From Nocardia stercoris (GTDB lineage: Bacteria; Actinomycetota; Actinomycetes; Mycobacteriales; Mycobacteriaceae), in contig NZ_RFFH01000003.1 in assembly GCF_003696265.1 (NCBI RefSeq), forward strand, positions 496,001-560,000: a DNA stretch of 64,000 bases, written 5' to 3'. The translations under genes were made by a program, and so were the position numbers. This document shows positions 17,755 through 26,564 of this stretch, one piece after another (the stretch's first letter is position 1; each line of letters opens with the position of its first letter). The notes under the pieces were generated by a model that was given only the letters and a program-made list of their open reading frames with translations, had not been told where the DNA came from and did no database searches.

Positions 17755-18222
17755 ATGACCGAGACAGTTTCCGTCGCAACAGCTATCGCCAAACCCGAGC
17801 GTCACAAGGTGACCGGCGACGTCCATCTCGTCCTGCGTCGCGGTGGGGAGGTGCTGTTCGGGCAACGCCGCAACACCGGCTTCGCCGACGGCGCGTGGCA
17901 CCTGCCCGCCGGCCACCTCGAGGCCGGGGAATCGGTTATCGACGCGGTGATCCGAGAGGCTGAGGAGGAGATCGGGATCAGCATCGATCCCACTGACGTC
18001 CAGTTCGCCCACATCATGCACAACTCGGGGTCCGGCGGCCGTATGGCCTTCTTCTTCACCGTGCGTACCTGGCAAGGAGATCTGGAGAACCGCGAACCCG
18101 ACAAATGCTCTGAGCTGCAATGGTTCCCGACCGAGAGCCTCCCGGACAACATGATCGACTACTGCCGCGACGCGATGGCCAACATCAGTGCAGGCAGACC
18201 GTTCTCGGTATTCGGCTGGTAG
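17755..18222 (+). CDS. NUDIX hydrolase
   Basis: A 155-aa NUDIX-fold pyrophosphatase acting on nucleoside-diphosphate-linked compounds. The NUDIX box runs from Gly53 (GHLEAGES) through REAEEEIGI and fits GX5EX7REUXEEXGU. The start at ATG follows GAAGGGATC; longer readings upstream lack coding character. The gene is followed by the PfkB-like gene after only 2 bp, so the two form one transcription unit. Substrate unknown. Coupling to a kinase-like protein suggests nucleotide or nucleotide-sugar turnover within the element's cargo. Confidence 0.88.
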   Translation: MTETVSVATAIAKPERHKVTGDVHLVLRRGGEVLFGQRRNTGFADGAWHLPAGHLEAGESVIDAVIREAEEEIGISIDPTDVQFAHIMHNSGSGGRMAFFFTVRTWQGDLENREPDKCSELQWFPTESLPDNMIDYCRDAMANISAGRPFSVFGW

Positions 18223-18224
18223 CG

Positions 18225-19157
18225 ATGCACAATCCGCCCGGCCCGGTGGTGTGCGTCAGCTATCTGGCGCTGGCGGAACTCTGGACGGTGCCCCAGTTTC
18301 CGCAGGCCAATCACGGGGCACCGATCTTGGGTATGGAGCGGTCCATCGCCGCCGACGGACCGATGACCGCAGCGGCGCTCGCCTCGATGGGAGCGCCGGT
18401 TCGCATGATCTCCAACGAGATCGGAGACGACGCGCCTGGCCAATTCGTCCATGACTGGCTGGCCGAGCGTCATCTAACAACCCACACACCACAATCAGGC
18501 ATCCAGACACCCCGCATCGTGGTGGCCGCTGATGATCTCCACACCCGAACGTGGTTCGCTCATCTACCCGGCATCGCGGACAACCTGACGCGTGCCGACC
18601 TGTCCTCCATCGCTGGAGCATCCTGGTTGTACGTCGAGGCCTACGATGTCCTCGGCTCGGCCGTGCTGGAGGCAATCCGCGCGGGCAAGGCCGCGAATGT
18701 GCCACTGCTGCTGAACCTTGGAGGGAGCGCGCTCTCCGAGCCGGTACGACAGACCGTGACGGGCTATCCGAAGCTGCTGATCCAGACCAACGTCGATGAT
18801 GACGAGTACGGCAGTGCGTCGGTCGTGGCCGCGGACCTTCTCAATACGGCCGATGCTGCTTGGGTGATCGTCACCGCCGGAGCGGAGGGGTCCGTAGCGG
18901 TAAGCCGGACTGTCGAAGTTTCGGTACCGGCAGTTCGGATGGAGGTTCGCCACACTCACTGCGCCGGCGCGGCCTACTCGGCAGGACTGCTTTACGGCCT
19001 GCGCGGCGGGTGGACCATGGCACAGAGCATGTTGCTCGGTTCCGCGAGCGGGGCGTTGCGGTGTGCGCGGCCGCAGGACTCGCCGCTGCCGAGTCTGGAC
19101 GAGCTGCTGGCTGTCATCGAGGCATTGTCGACCGAGGGCTTTCGCGATTCGGCTTGA
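18225..19157 (+). CDS. PfkB/ribokinase-like protein lacking the catalytic Asp
   Basis: A 310-aa protein with ribokinase-family layout: an N-terminal GPVVCVSYLALAELW, a central Rossmann-like stretch, and a C-terminal anion-hole region. Family members phosphorylate sugars or nucleosides and use the Asp of a GAGD motif as base. Here the corresponding stretch is THCAGAAYSAGLLYGL, so the Asp is Ala. The N-terminal di-Gly substrate motif is also poor. It may be a pseudokinase or binding protein rather than an active kinase. It starts 2 bp after the NUDIX stop. Confidence 0.75.
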   Translation: MHNPPGPVVCVSYLALAELWTVPQFPQANHGAPILGMERSIAADGPMTAAALASMGAPVRMISNEIGDDAPGQFVHDWLAERHLTTHTPQSGIQTPRIVVAADDLHTRTWFAHLPGIADNLTRADLSSIAGASWLYVEAYDVLGSAVLEAIRAGKAANVPLLLNLGGSALSEPVRQTVTGYPKLLIQTNVDDDEYGSASVVAADLLNTADAAWVIVTAGAEGSVAVSRTVEVSVPAVRMEVRHTHCAGAAYSAGLLYGLRGGWTMAQSMLLGSASGALRCARPQDSPLPSLDELLAVIEALSTEGFRDSA

Positions 19158-19211
19158 GAACCAGCGGCTGGGCAAGCGCACCGATGCCTGTCGTCTGCCA
19201 CGATAGCGGGG

Positions 19212-19943
19212 GTGGAGATCGAGCAGACCGACAGTGCAGCAACAGGGTTCGATTCATTTCGGCTACAGGTCGAGAGAAGGCCCGACGCGTATGTGCGTGA
19301 ACTGTTCATGGTGCGGGTCTATGTCAACGAGGTGGAGATGACCGCCCGCGGTGCGGGTGCGGGCATGGATCCCTACGACCTGCTGGTGCCGACCAACCGT
19401 CTGATCGCCGGACAGCAGCCACACACCGTTCCCATCGCACGGTGCTCCTGTGGTGAATATGGTTGCGGGGCAACTGATGTCACCATTACTCGCGATGGTG
19501 ATGTGGTGCGGTGGCAATGGTCGTTGCGGGAAGCTCCGATGGATCGTGCGGCTGTGTTCGTGGCCGAGGACTACGATCGCGAGGTCGTGCGGATGGCGGC
19601 CGATTACTCGTGGGAGACCCCGGGCCGCACGGCAGGGCGGCTGGTGTTGACCGGTGTCGACCGTGCTCATCTACGCGCCTACGGGCTCACGCCCAGCTGG
19701 GTCAGCGATCGCCGCAGTGTGTTCGAGATCTGTCTGGGCATCGGTGAGGACTATCAGGTTTTCGTCGACATCGCGCCCTGCGATCGCAGTCCTGAGGAGA
19801 TTGCCCGCGCAGCGTGCGAGATTCTGGCCCGGCCTCCGCACCAGTGGCAGGCCAGCTGGCATGCGCGGAGGGGTGGCCCACTGGCAGAGCCACCCGCGAT
19901 CGCCGGGAGTCAGTGGCAGAGACTCCGACCTGGTCGTAGGTGA
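19212..19943 (+). CDS. hypothetical protein with a Cys-rich CSCGEYGCG motif
   Basis: A 243-aa protein of unknown function. It contains the motif RCSCGEYGCG near residue 80, which may bind a metal, beta-strand-rich flanks, and a Trp-rich C-terminus. Proteins of this appearance are common in actinomycetes without an assigned role. The GTG start has a purine-rich stretch just upstream. It lies 54 bp after the PfkB-like gene and may belong to that operon. It is convergent with the cupin gene across a hairpin terminator. Confidence 0.6.
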   Translation: MEIEQTDSAATGFDSFRLQVERRPDAYVRELFMVRVYVNEVEMTARGAGAGMDPYDLLVPTNRLIAGQQPHTVPIARCSCGEYGCGATDVTITRDGDVVRWQWSLREAPMDRAAVFVAEDYDREVVRMAADYSWETPGRTAGRLVLTGVDRAHLRAYGLTPSWVSDRRSVFEICLGIGEDYQVFVDIAPCDRSPEEIARAACEILARPPHQWQASWHARRGGPLAEPPAIAGSQWQRLRPGRR

Positions 19944-20073
19944 GCCATCCGCCGGAGTCGCCGCAGCCGGGTCCAACCGGGTGGATCTGGAACGTGTTCG
20001 CTCGATGCAGGGCCTGCAGTCGGTGGTTCCGCGACTGGCGACATGGTGGTCCCATCACCTTGGCAGACGACAG

Positions 20074-20112
20074 TGCCCCTCGGCCAAATGACTGAGGGGC
20101 ATTGTGCTTTTC
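20074..20112 (+). terminator. rho-independent-type terminator between convergent genes
   Basis: The stem tgcccctc/gaggggca (8 bp, 12-base loop, 20074-20101) is followed by ttgtgcttttc. It lies between the end of the CSCG-motif gene and the end of the leftward cupin gene. Confidence 0.65.
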
Positions 20113-20113
20113 C

Positions 20114-20767
20114 CTAGAACAACCCCCACTCCTGCATCCACCCCGTAACCTCGGCGAACCGGGCCCGGGTCATCGCTTTTCGCTTGGCGTCGATCTCGGG
20201 TTCGCTGTTCGCTCCGTACTGCCACCATGCTTCGCCGGTTTGGCGGTCCATGACCAAGAACTTGTCTTTCACCGCCGGCCCGCGGACCACCAAGCTCGCG
20301 CTATAGGGCTCAGCCACCACGGCATGAACCATGGAGTGGTGCAGCGCGTAGGTTGTGCCGACCGGTTCCTCTCGAACATGCAGTACCGGTAGCTTGGCGG
20401 GTTCCACCTGCTCATCGAGTTCGGTGTTGCCGAACAGGTAGTGGCGGTAGTGGCCCCGCAGGATCCGGCTGGCGTAGCTCCAGCGGTGGTTGTGCGGGCG
20501 GTCGAAGTACCCGGGCAGGAAGATGTGCAACCGGATCCGGACCCCGGTGTAGGTGTCGTTGTGCAGCACAACCTTGTCCAGGATGTCGTAGTGCTCGCAG
20601 AGTTTCATCAGGTCCGGCCGGTTCGGCAGGTCGAGCAGGCGCTGCCGGATTGCGGCCGGATCGGTTGCCAACATATCCAGGGCTGAGCGGCATTTCGTTT
20701 CGACTTCGTCGATGTCGTTCCAGTCGATCCAGGTCAGCTCGCCGGCGATCCGGTCCATCTCATCCAT
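20114..20767 (-). CDS. cysteine-dioxygenase-like cupin protein
   Basis: A 217-aa cupin. Around residues 85-155 it has metal-site elements: LHIFLPGYFDRPHNHRWSY supplies two His residues, and a second His cluster lies in YALHHSMVHAV. This resembles thiol dioxygenases and related iron cupins. It ends with KRKAMTRARFAEVTGWMQEW. The ATG begins 6 bp after the radical SAM stop, with GGAGGA inside the upstream gene, so it is the third gene of a leftward operon. Substrate unknown; coupling to a radical SAM enzyme suggests that it processes the same small molecule or peptide. Confidence 0.75.
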   Translation of the reverse strand: MDEMDRIAGELTWIDWNDIDEVETKCRSALDMLATDPAAIRQRLLDLPNRPDLMKLCEHYDILDKVVLHNDTYTGVRIRLHIFLPGYFDRPHNHRWSYASRILRGHYRHYLFGNTELDEQVEPAKLPVLHVREEPVGTTYALHHSMVHAVVAEPYSASLVVRGPAVKDKFLVMDRQTGEAWWQYGANSEPEIDAKRKAMTRARFAEVTGWMQEWGLF

Positions 20768-20772
20768 CACGG

Positions 20773-21927
20773 TCAGTCCTCCGGCTTCGCACTGGACTTC
20801 CACAACCGGCAGACGGGCACGATGTCCTCGTAGGCCGCGCAGGAGGAGCCGCCGAGCACCACCTCCTCGGCCGGGCAGCCACCCATGCAGCTGCCGACTT
20901 TGCAGCCGCCGCAAGAGCTTTCGGCAAGGACGCTGGTGAACAGCTCGAACTCGTTGGCCCCGTGGTTGAGTTGCACCTGCCCGTCGACCATCTGCGCGAA
21001 GTAGAAGTCGGTGTCGAACAGGTATGAGCACACGTAGCAGCGGCCGTCGGGGAAGATCGAGATCCGGTCCAGCGTCCGGCCGATACACCCCTGGTAGCCC
21101 TCGGCGGTATAGCGCTGCATCTGATCTCGCCGCGCGTAGGTCGGCTGATACCAGACACGCGTTTTGTGTTCGGGTGCAACGACACTCAGCCGGTCGCAGA
21201 AGTTCACCCACTCGAGCGGATTCATCGCCATCTCGGCGTTGCCGTGTCCGGTACCGATGGTCGAGAAGACGTGGAACTTCACCAGGTTCGCGCCCAACTC
21301 GTCGGCGATGTCCAGCAGCCGCAGCACATCCGGTTCGTTCGCCTTGTTCACCGTGCAGATGATCCGGGTGTCGAAACCCCGCTCGCACAGCTCCTTCGTG
21401 GTCTCCATCGCCGCGTCGAAAGTGCCCGCTCCGCGCACAGCGTCGTGCGTTTCCGCACTGCCGCCATCGAGGCTCACCTGCACGTAGGCGAAGTCCTCCG
21501 GGGAGAGCTGCCGGAAGCGCCGCAGCGCTGGCTTTTGCGAGTTCGTCGTGGTGATGACGTGCTCGTAGCCCAGCTGGCGCGCAAGCCGGATCACCTCGCA
21601 GTAGTGCGGGTGCAGGGTCGGTTCACCGCCCAGGATGGTGAGCTTGCTGCCACCCAGCTTTCGCCAAGTGGTGAGGGTGTCCGCGATCTTGCCGATCGGC
21701 ATCTTCAGTGCCCGCTCGAGCCGTTCGCCCATGTAGCAGTGCTCGCAACGGAGTTGGCACGCCTCGGTGATGTAGAGGTAGACGTTGCGGAAGCGGCCAT
21801 AAGCTACCCGGTCGATCCGCTCGGGCGTCGGCATGGTGAAGCCTCGCGGCATCCGGGCGTGGCCGTAACTGTCGCCGCTGTCTCGCTTCGCTGCCAGTGC
21901 GGGCATGGGAAGGTCGGTACTGGTCAT
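20773..21927 (-). CDS. radical SAM/SPASM-domain enzyme
   Basis: A 384-aa radical S-adenosylmethionine enzyme. The 4Fe-4S motif is CQLRCEHC (Cys57, 61, 64), followed by the SAM-binding GGEPTLHP. The C-terminus carries a SPASM-type auxiliary cluster region: CYVCSYLF, then CGGCKVGSCMGGCPAEE, then CAAYEDIVPVC. SPASM enzymes modify ribosomal peptides or activate other enzymes, and a few act on small molecules. No adjacent maturase or PqqD-like recognition domain was found. It overlaps the P-loop gene by 4 bases (ATGA) and is followed by the cupin gene. Substrate unknown. Confidence 0.9.
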   Translation of the reverse strand: MTSTDLPMPALAAKRDSGDSYGHARMPRGFTMPTPERIDRVAYGRFRNVYLYITEACQLRCEHCYMGERLERALKMPIGKIADTLTTWRKLGGSKLTILGGEPTLHPHYCEVIRLARQLGYEHVITTTNSQKPALRRFRQLSPEDFAYVQVSLDGGSAETHDAVRGAGTFDAAMETTKELCERGFDTRIICTVNKANEPDVLRLLDIADELGANLVKFHVFSTIGTGHGNAEMAMNPLEWVNFCDRLSVVAPEHKTRVWYQPTYARRDQMQRYTAEGYQGCIGRTLDRISIFPDGRCYVCSYLFDTDFYFAQMVDGQVQLNHGANEFELFTSVLAESSCGGCKVGSCMGGCPAEEVVLGGSSCAAYEDIVPVCRLWKSSAKPED

Positions 21928-22604
21928 TGTGCTGGACTCCGTGAAATAAGCAGCGGGGCAAGCAGTTCCGCTGCCCCGTCGATGGTGTTGGTGGTGTCGA
22001 GTTGACTGAGCGGGATCTCCGCTGCTGCCAGGCACGCGCGGATCTCCTCGGCGGACCGGTGGTAGCGCTGCAGCCGTGCCTTGAACAGGCGTGGAGAGTC
22101 ACCTCGTCGCGGGTGCAGCAATCCGCCGCATCCGGCACAGGTCCACGGATCCACCGCTGTTGCCGTGGCCGGAAGGCGGGGATCGTGGATCGGGTCGCGT
22201 TCGCAGTGGTGGCAGACCTTGCGGTTGCGTGCCCGCTGCCGCAGGGTGCGGGCATCGGTGATCACCTCGACGGCCTCCACGTGCGGGACCGGGAACAGTG
22301 TCTCGATCGCGGCCATAAGCTGACCGACCTGGATGCCGCTGCCGGGGAAGTTGTCGAGCAACACGGTGTGGACGTCCGGTTCGGTGGTGATGTCCGCGAA
22401 GTATCGGCGGACCGCATTGCCGACGGTGAAATCGTCGATCCACCCGAGCTGCTCGGGACTGGATGCGGTGGCGGCGAGCGTCTCCTGCGGGACGTGTTCG
22501 CGGAGCCGGAAGATCCGCCGGCCGGGTGCTCTGGACAGCTGTAACGTCAGCGTGGTCTTGCCTGCGGCCGGCGGGCCGAAGATCGGAACTACGAGAGATA
22601 ACAC
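21924..22604 (-). CDS. adenylate-kinase-like P-loop protein with a zinc-ribbon lid
   Basis: A 226-aa nucleoside-monophosphate-kinase-like protein. Walker A is GPPAAGKTT (residues 10-18). A lid region carries CHHC and CAGC, which together form a likely four-Cys zinc site as in many adenylate kinases. GDSPRLFKARLQRYHRS then resembles the helix that closes over substrate. The GTG start is preceded by GAAAGGGG. It is the first gene of the operon with the radical SAM and cupin genes, divergent from the XRE regulator, so it may supply or sense a nucleotide substrate. Exact activity unknown. Confidence 0.75.
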   Translation of the reverse strand: MLSLVVPIFGPPAAGKTTLTLQLSRAPGRRIFRLREHVPQETLAATASSPEQLGWIDDFTVGNAVRRYFADITTEPDVHTVLLDNFPGSGIQVGQLMAAIETLFPVPHVEAVEVITDARTLRQRARNRKVCHHCERDPIHDPRLPATATAVDPWTCAGCGGLLHPRRGDSPRLFKARLQRYHRSAEEIRACLAAAEIPLSQLDTTNTIDGAAELLAPLLISRSPAQ

Positions 22605-22801
22605 GCGACCAACCCCTTTCGTATGTGGCCGTTTCGGGTACGGCACCCAGGGTTGGTTTTTCGGTCCGCAATCACCACGACGCGGCCGAATACGGGGTAT
22701 GCATGGAATGTATTGCGGGCCAGGATGATCAGCGCTACGGTCCGCGCACCAGGGCACACGCGGGGTGGGGTATGGGCACCCCCGGACGATCCGGAGCCGC
22801 C

Positions 22802-24244
22802 ATGAAGGCACGACCTGGACAACAACAGCAGCGGTACTGCGCCCGCTGCGGCAGCAGGCTGAGTAACTACAACGCTCGAGCGCTATGCGGTTCCTGCCTG
22901 GTCGCAGCCAGGGACGAAGTCAGCCGTGCGCCGATGGTGCCACCTGGATTCTGGGACGTCGACCAGATGCGCGACGCGCTGGCCACTTGGCACCTCGGTC
23001 GCGTAATCCTCGCGTACCGGATGCATCCCTATCACGGGCAGCCGATCCCGCAAGAACGGGTCGCGGGCTGGCTGGGGATCACGCAGGCACAGCTCAGCCG
23101 ACTCGAGAAGGGACCAGCACCGGAAAACCTCAGCAAGCTCCGCAATTGGGCCGAAATCCTGCGTATCCCGTCGGAGTTGCTCTGGTTCAAACTCCGTGCC
23201 CCTGAGCCCGCTACCCTGAGTGATGTGAACCGCCAGGACTTCCTTCGCGCGGCTCTCGGCGTCACCGTCACCAGTGCCGCCGCACCGCTGATCGAGCTGC
23301 TCGCCGGCGTCGAGCCCACCCCTGTGCCACAAACGGTCGGCCTGGCAGAGATCGAGCAGATCAAGACCACCGCGCGGGAATTCAGTACCTGGGACCACAC
23401 CTACGGCGGTGGCCTCGTTCGTGAAGCAGTCGGTGCCCAGTTGCGCTATGCCGTCGGATTGCTCAATGCCCGCTGCTCCGAACGGCATCGATCCGAATTA
23501 CGCAGCGCGGTCGGATTCCTGGGCCACACAGCGGCATTCATGGCTTTCGACGCCTACGCCCACGCCGACGCGCGCAGCATGTTCCGGTTGGCCTGGACCT
23601 GCGCCGAAGACGCCGGCGACTGGCACCTCCGCGGCAAAGTGCTGTCCTCGATGGCGCGCCAAGCCATCTGGTGCGGCAGCCCCGATGAAGGATTGACCTT
23701 CGTCGAACTGGCCATGGTCCGATCCGATCGCCTGGCCCCGACCGAACGCGCGATGCTCCACGCCGCACGGGCACGAGCGCTCGCCAAACTGCACCGCACC
23801 GAAGAGGCTGTCGCCGCGATCGGCCAGGCCGACGAGGAATTCTCCAACGCCACGCCCAGCAACGACCCGCCGTGGATGGCGTACTACGACGCAGCCCAAC
23901 ATGCAGGCGACACCGGGCATGCCCTGTTCGACCTGGCGATCGATGGCCACTTTGTCGGCGAGGCCCGTGCCCGGTTTCAGACAGCGATCGACGGACACAC
24001 CGAGGCGTATGTCCGCTCCCGCGCCATTTCAGGGATCAAACTGGCCTCCCTCACGATGGCCACCGGTGATCCGCTCGAAGCAGCCACCTTCGGGCGGTCA
24101 GCTCTCGTTGATGCCGGACACGTTCGATCACGACGTGCTGCGGACGACCTGCGCGAGCTTGCCCGGCTGTCACAGCCGTTCAGCGGCACAACCGAAGTCG
24201 AGCAGCTGCACGACCAGATCCAGACGACAGTGGCGGGCGTGTGA
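22802..24244 (+). CDS. XRE-family regulator with N-terminal zinc ribbon and TPR-like C-terminus
   Basis: A 480-aa transcription regulator. It opens with a zinc-ribbon-like CARCGSRLSNYN...CGSC, then a helix-turn-helix (VAGWLGITQAQLSRLEKG, about residues 77-95), then an alpha-helical region with repeat character up to the C-terminus. This architecture is common in Streptomyces and Nocardia regulators. It is divergent from the P-loop/radical SAM/cupin operon across a 197-bp gap and is the natural candidate to control it. Its stop overlaps the next gene's GTG by 4 bases. Confidence 0.8.
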   Translation: MKARPGQQQQRYCARCGSRLSNYNARALCGSCLVAARDEVSRAPMVPPGFWDVDQMRDALATWHLGRVILAYRMHPYHGQPIPQERVAGWLGITQAQLSRLEKGPAPENLSKLRNWAEILRIPSELLWFKLRAPEPATLSDVNRQDFLRAALGVTVTSAAAPLIELLAGVEPTPVPQTVGLAEIEQIKTTAREFSTWDHTYGGGLVREAVGAQLRYAVGLLNARCSERHRSELRSAVGFLGHTAAFMAFDAYAHADARSMFRLAWTCAEDAGDWHLRGKVLSSMARQAIWCGSPDEGLTFVELAMVRSDRLAPTERAMLHAARARALAKLHRTEEAVAAIGQADEEFSNATPSNDPPWMAYYDAAQHAGDTGHALFDLAIDGHFVGEARARFQTAIDGHTEAYVRSRAISGIKLASLTMATGDPLEAATFGRSALVDAGHVRSRRAADDLRELARLSQPFSGTTEVEQLHDQIQTTVAGV

Positions 24245-25140
24245 GTCCTGATCTCCACGACCCCGACACCAAGTCCATCCTGGAAACGGCCTGCGGAAGA
24301 GTCGGTCTCGATTGCGCCCGTTCCGAACTGCTGCGTCTGGGTGAGAACGCGATCTATCGATTGCCCGGAGGTGTCATCGCTCGTATCAGCCGACCCGGGC
24401 AGCGAACCGCCGCGCAACGTGAAGTCGACGTCTCCCGCTGGCTGGAGATGTCCAGCATCCCTGCGGTGCAGCTGATTTCGGGCCGCGAGCAGCCTGTTGT
24501 CGTAGACGACCGGGCGGTGACCTTCTGGAAGGAGCTGCCGCCGCATCGGCACGGCACCTCGTCCGAAGTCGCGGCGGTCCTCAAGCGGTTGCATACGGTG
24601 GCACCGCCAACGAGCTTCACGCTCGGCGAGGTTTCGCCGTTTGTGAGGCTGGACGAGCGAATCGGCGCTGCGACTGTGCTTTCCGACGACGACCGCCGCT
24701 GGATGTACCGTCATCTGACGGAGTTACAGCAACGGTGGACCGAGCTGCCGGAAGGACTGCCCTGGTGTGTGATCCATGGCGATGCGTGGGTCGGTAACGT
24801 CGTCGCAACTGATACCGGGCAGGTCATCCTGCTCGACCTCGAACGGACGTCGATCGGTCCGCCCGAGTGGGATCTGGTGCACACGGCGATCAAGTGGTTG
24901 TCCTTCGGCTGGATAACCGAAGTGGACTACCAAAGGTTTTCCACCACCTACGGCCACGATGTGACGGCATGGCCGGGATTCGAACTACTTCGCGATATTC
25001 GGGAGTTCCGTATGACGACGATGGCGCTGCAGACGGCAAGTGTGCAACCACGCTGGCAGGCCCAGGCTGCGCTGCGACTGAGGTCGATCCAGGGGGCGCG
25101 CGGACCCCGACCGTGGAGTGAGTGGCAGGCATTGGCGTGA
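24241..25140 (+). CDS. aminoglycoside-phosphotransferase-fold protein
   Basis: A 299-aa kinase-like protein of the APH/choline-kinase fold. The catalytic loop is CVIHGDAWVGN (about residue 180) and the metal loop is ILLDLERTSIGPPEWDL. The start GTG overlaps the XRE stop (GTGA), so it is translationally coupled to the regulator. XRE-TPR/APH pairs recur in actinomycetes; whether the kinase modifies the regulator's ligand or a drug is not known. Confidence 0.85.
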   Translation: MSPDLHDPDTKSILETACGRVGLDCARSELLRLGENAIYRLPGGVIARISRPGQRTAAQREVDVSRWLEMSSIPAVQLISGREQPVVVDDRAVTFWKELPPHRHGTSSEVAAVLKRLHTVAPPTSFTLGEVSPFVRLDERIGAATVLSDDDRRWMYRHLTELQQRWTELPEGLPWCVIHGDAWVGNVVATDTGQVILLDLERTSIGPPEWDLVHTAIKWLSFGWITEVDYQRFSTTYGHDVTAWPGFELLRDIREFRMTTMALQTASVQPRWQAQAALRLRSIQGARGPRPWSEWQALA

Positions 25141-25196
25141 AACCGCTCGCTATGCGCTGGGTGTTGTCGTGATTGGGAATGCGAGACCAAACGCGA

Positions 25197-26192
25197 TCAT
25201 GCTGGCGGTAATACACGGTCGAGCCAGCGGCGGTCTGCGTCGAGATTTTTGAAGTCGGGCCGGAACCCGATCGTGCGGGGTTGTGGGTTGTGGCAGAACC
25301 GGAGCTGAAGAATCGACTTGTGGCCTGATGGTGGTCCGAGTTCGATCCAGCATGTCGCTGATCGCGCGGATCCAGCACTGTCGCAATAGCAGTCGATGTC
25401 TTTGACCACGAGCGGTATTCCGAGACGGGTGTCGGTGAGGCGGTCGACGAATCGTCGATGGTAGGCGCCGGCGGTGGTGGTCGAGTTCAGTTCGAACCTG
25501 AACTGCCCAAAGGAGGACCAGCCCTTGGTATAGAACGCCTGCGACGTGCTGTGGAACAGGTAGAGGCGGCGCAGCAGCGCCGAACCCAGCCACCCGAACT
25601 CCGGGAACGAACGTAGCTGCCAGCCGATGTAGTCCCGCTCGATGTCACCCACGCCCGCCCCGGCATCCCACAGCGGGCGTTGCCCCAACTCCTGTAGGTC
25701 GGCGTGGACCGTGTCTACTGAGGCGCGCCAGCGTGCGTGGGGTGCGCACCGCAGCACGACGACAGCAGAGGTATCGGCCATCCGTAGTTCCAGACTGCGG
25801 CCCTGGATCAGCCCGAGCCGCAGCCCGGCCACCCCGGTGACGAACGACCCATCTCCCGCATCCACCGACGGCACCAAGCGGCGCAATACATCGGTCGCGG
25901 CGTCGTCGGTCTCGCCGAATGCCGCGATGCGCTCGTCCACATCGAGAACGAGTGCATCGCGCTGCGGGCGGACCCGCGAGATCGAAAAGGGGTGCAGCGA
26001 CCACTCCCGGGAAAAGGTGAGGTGGTCGAGAATTTCGGCTTCCAACCGCATCTGGTCACCGGTAGCGGACGGGATCGACGTGCGGTGACTGGGTTGGATC
26101 CACCGCGCCGTTTGGGCGGACTCGCCGGTGTAGGTTCGGTAGGCGCGAATTTCGTCGGTGACGCGTCCATGAGCAGCCATCGAAGGGTCCAT
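25197..26192 (-). CDS. hypothetical protein, no recognised domain
   Basis: A 331-aa protein with good coding character but no domain I recognise. It has a predicted alpha/beta middle (VVVLRCAPHARWRASV), an aromatic stretch around FPEFGWLGSALLRRLYLF, and DIDCYCD near residue 270. I place the start at MDPSMAAHGRV; an in-frame extension to 26432 is low-complexity and unlikely to be coding. It is convergent with the phosphotransferase gene. The gap 26193-26564 before the next gene holds nothing I can name. Confidence 0.55.
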   Translation of the reverse strand: MDPSMAAHGRVTDEIRAYRTYTGESAQTARWIQPSHRTSIPSATGDQMRLEAEILDHLTFSREWSLHPFSISRVRPQRDALVLDVDERIAAFGETDDAATDVLRRLVPSVDAGDGSFVTGVAGLRLGLIQGRSLELRMADTSAVVVLRCAPHARWRASVDTVHADLQELGQRPLWDAGAGVGDIERDYIGWQLRSFPEFGWLGSALLRRLYLFHSTSQAFYTKGWSSFGQFRFELNSTTTAGAYHRRFVDRLTDTRLGIPLVVKDIDCYCDSAGSARSATCWIELGPPSGHKSILQLRFCHNPQPRTIGFRPDFKNLDADRRWLDRVLPPA

Positions 26193-26564
26193 TCGGGGCA
26201 CCGCCGCCCTGGGTGCCCGCCATGGTCGGCGGGCCGCGTTGTGCGGCCCGCGTGTGCGGATGGGTGCTGCCGAGTGTGCCGGGTGGAGCGCGTTCGCTTC
26301 TTCATCCCTCAAGTCGGCACTGCCGTGGGGCGGCACAGTGCCGGAGAAGGCCCTCCCGTATGGGCCGCCGCCGATACTGGCAGCAGCTTCCGGTCCGGTC
26401 AAGCATCTACACGCACCGGTGTGTCCAGCCAACGTGCATATGGCCGGACACGGGCGACGTCACCCGATGGATCACTGGGCTATGGGCCCGTTGGTATCCG
26501 GCTGGAAGACTACGGTGGCAGAGCGAGACGGCGGTGTTCTCGGGCAAGTGTGAGGTGAACGAGA

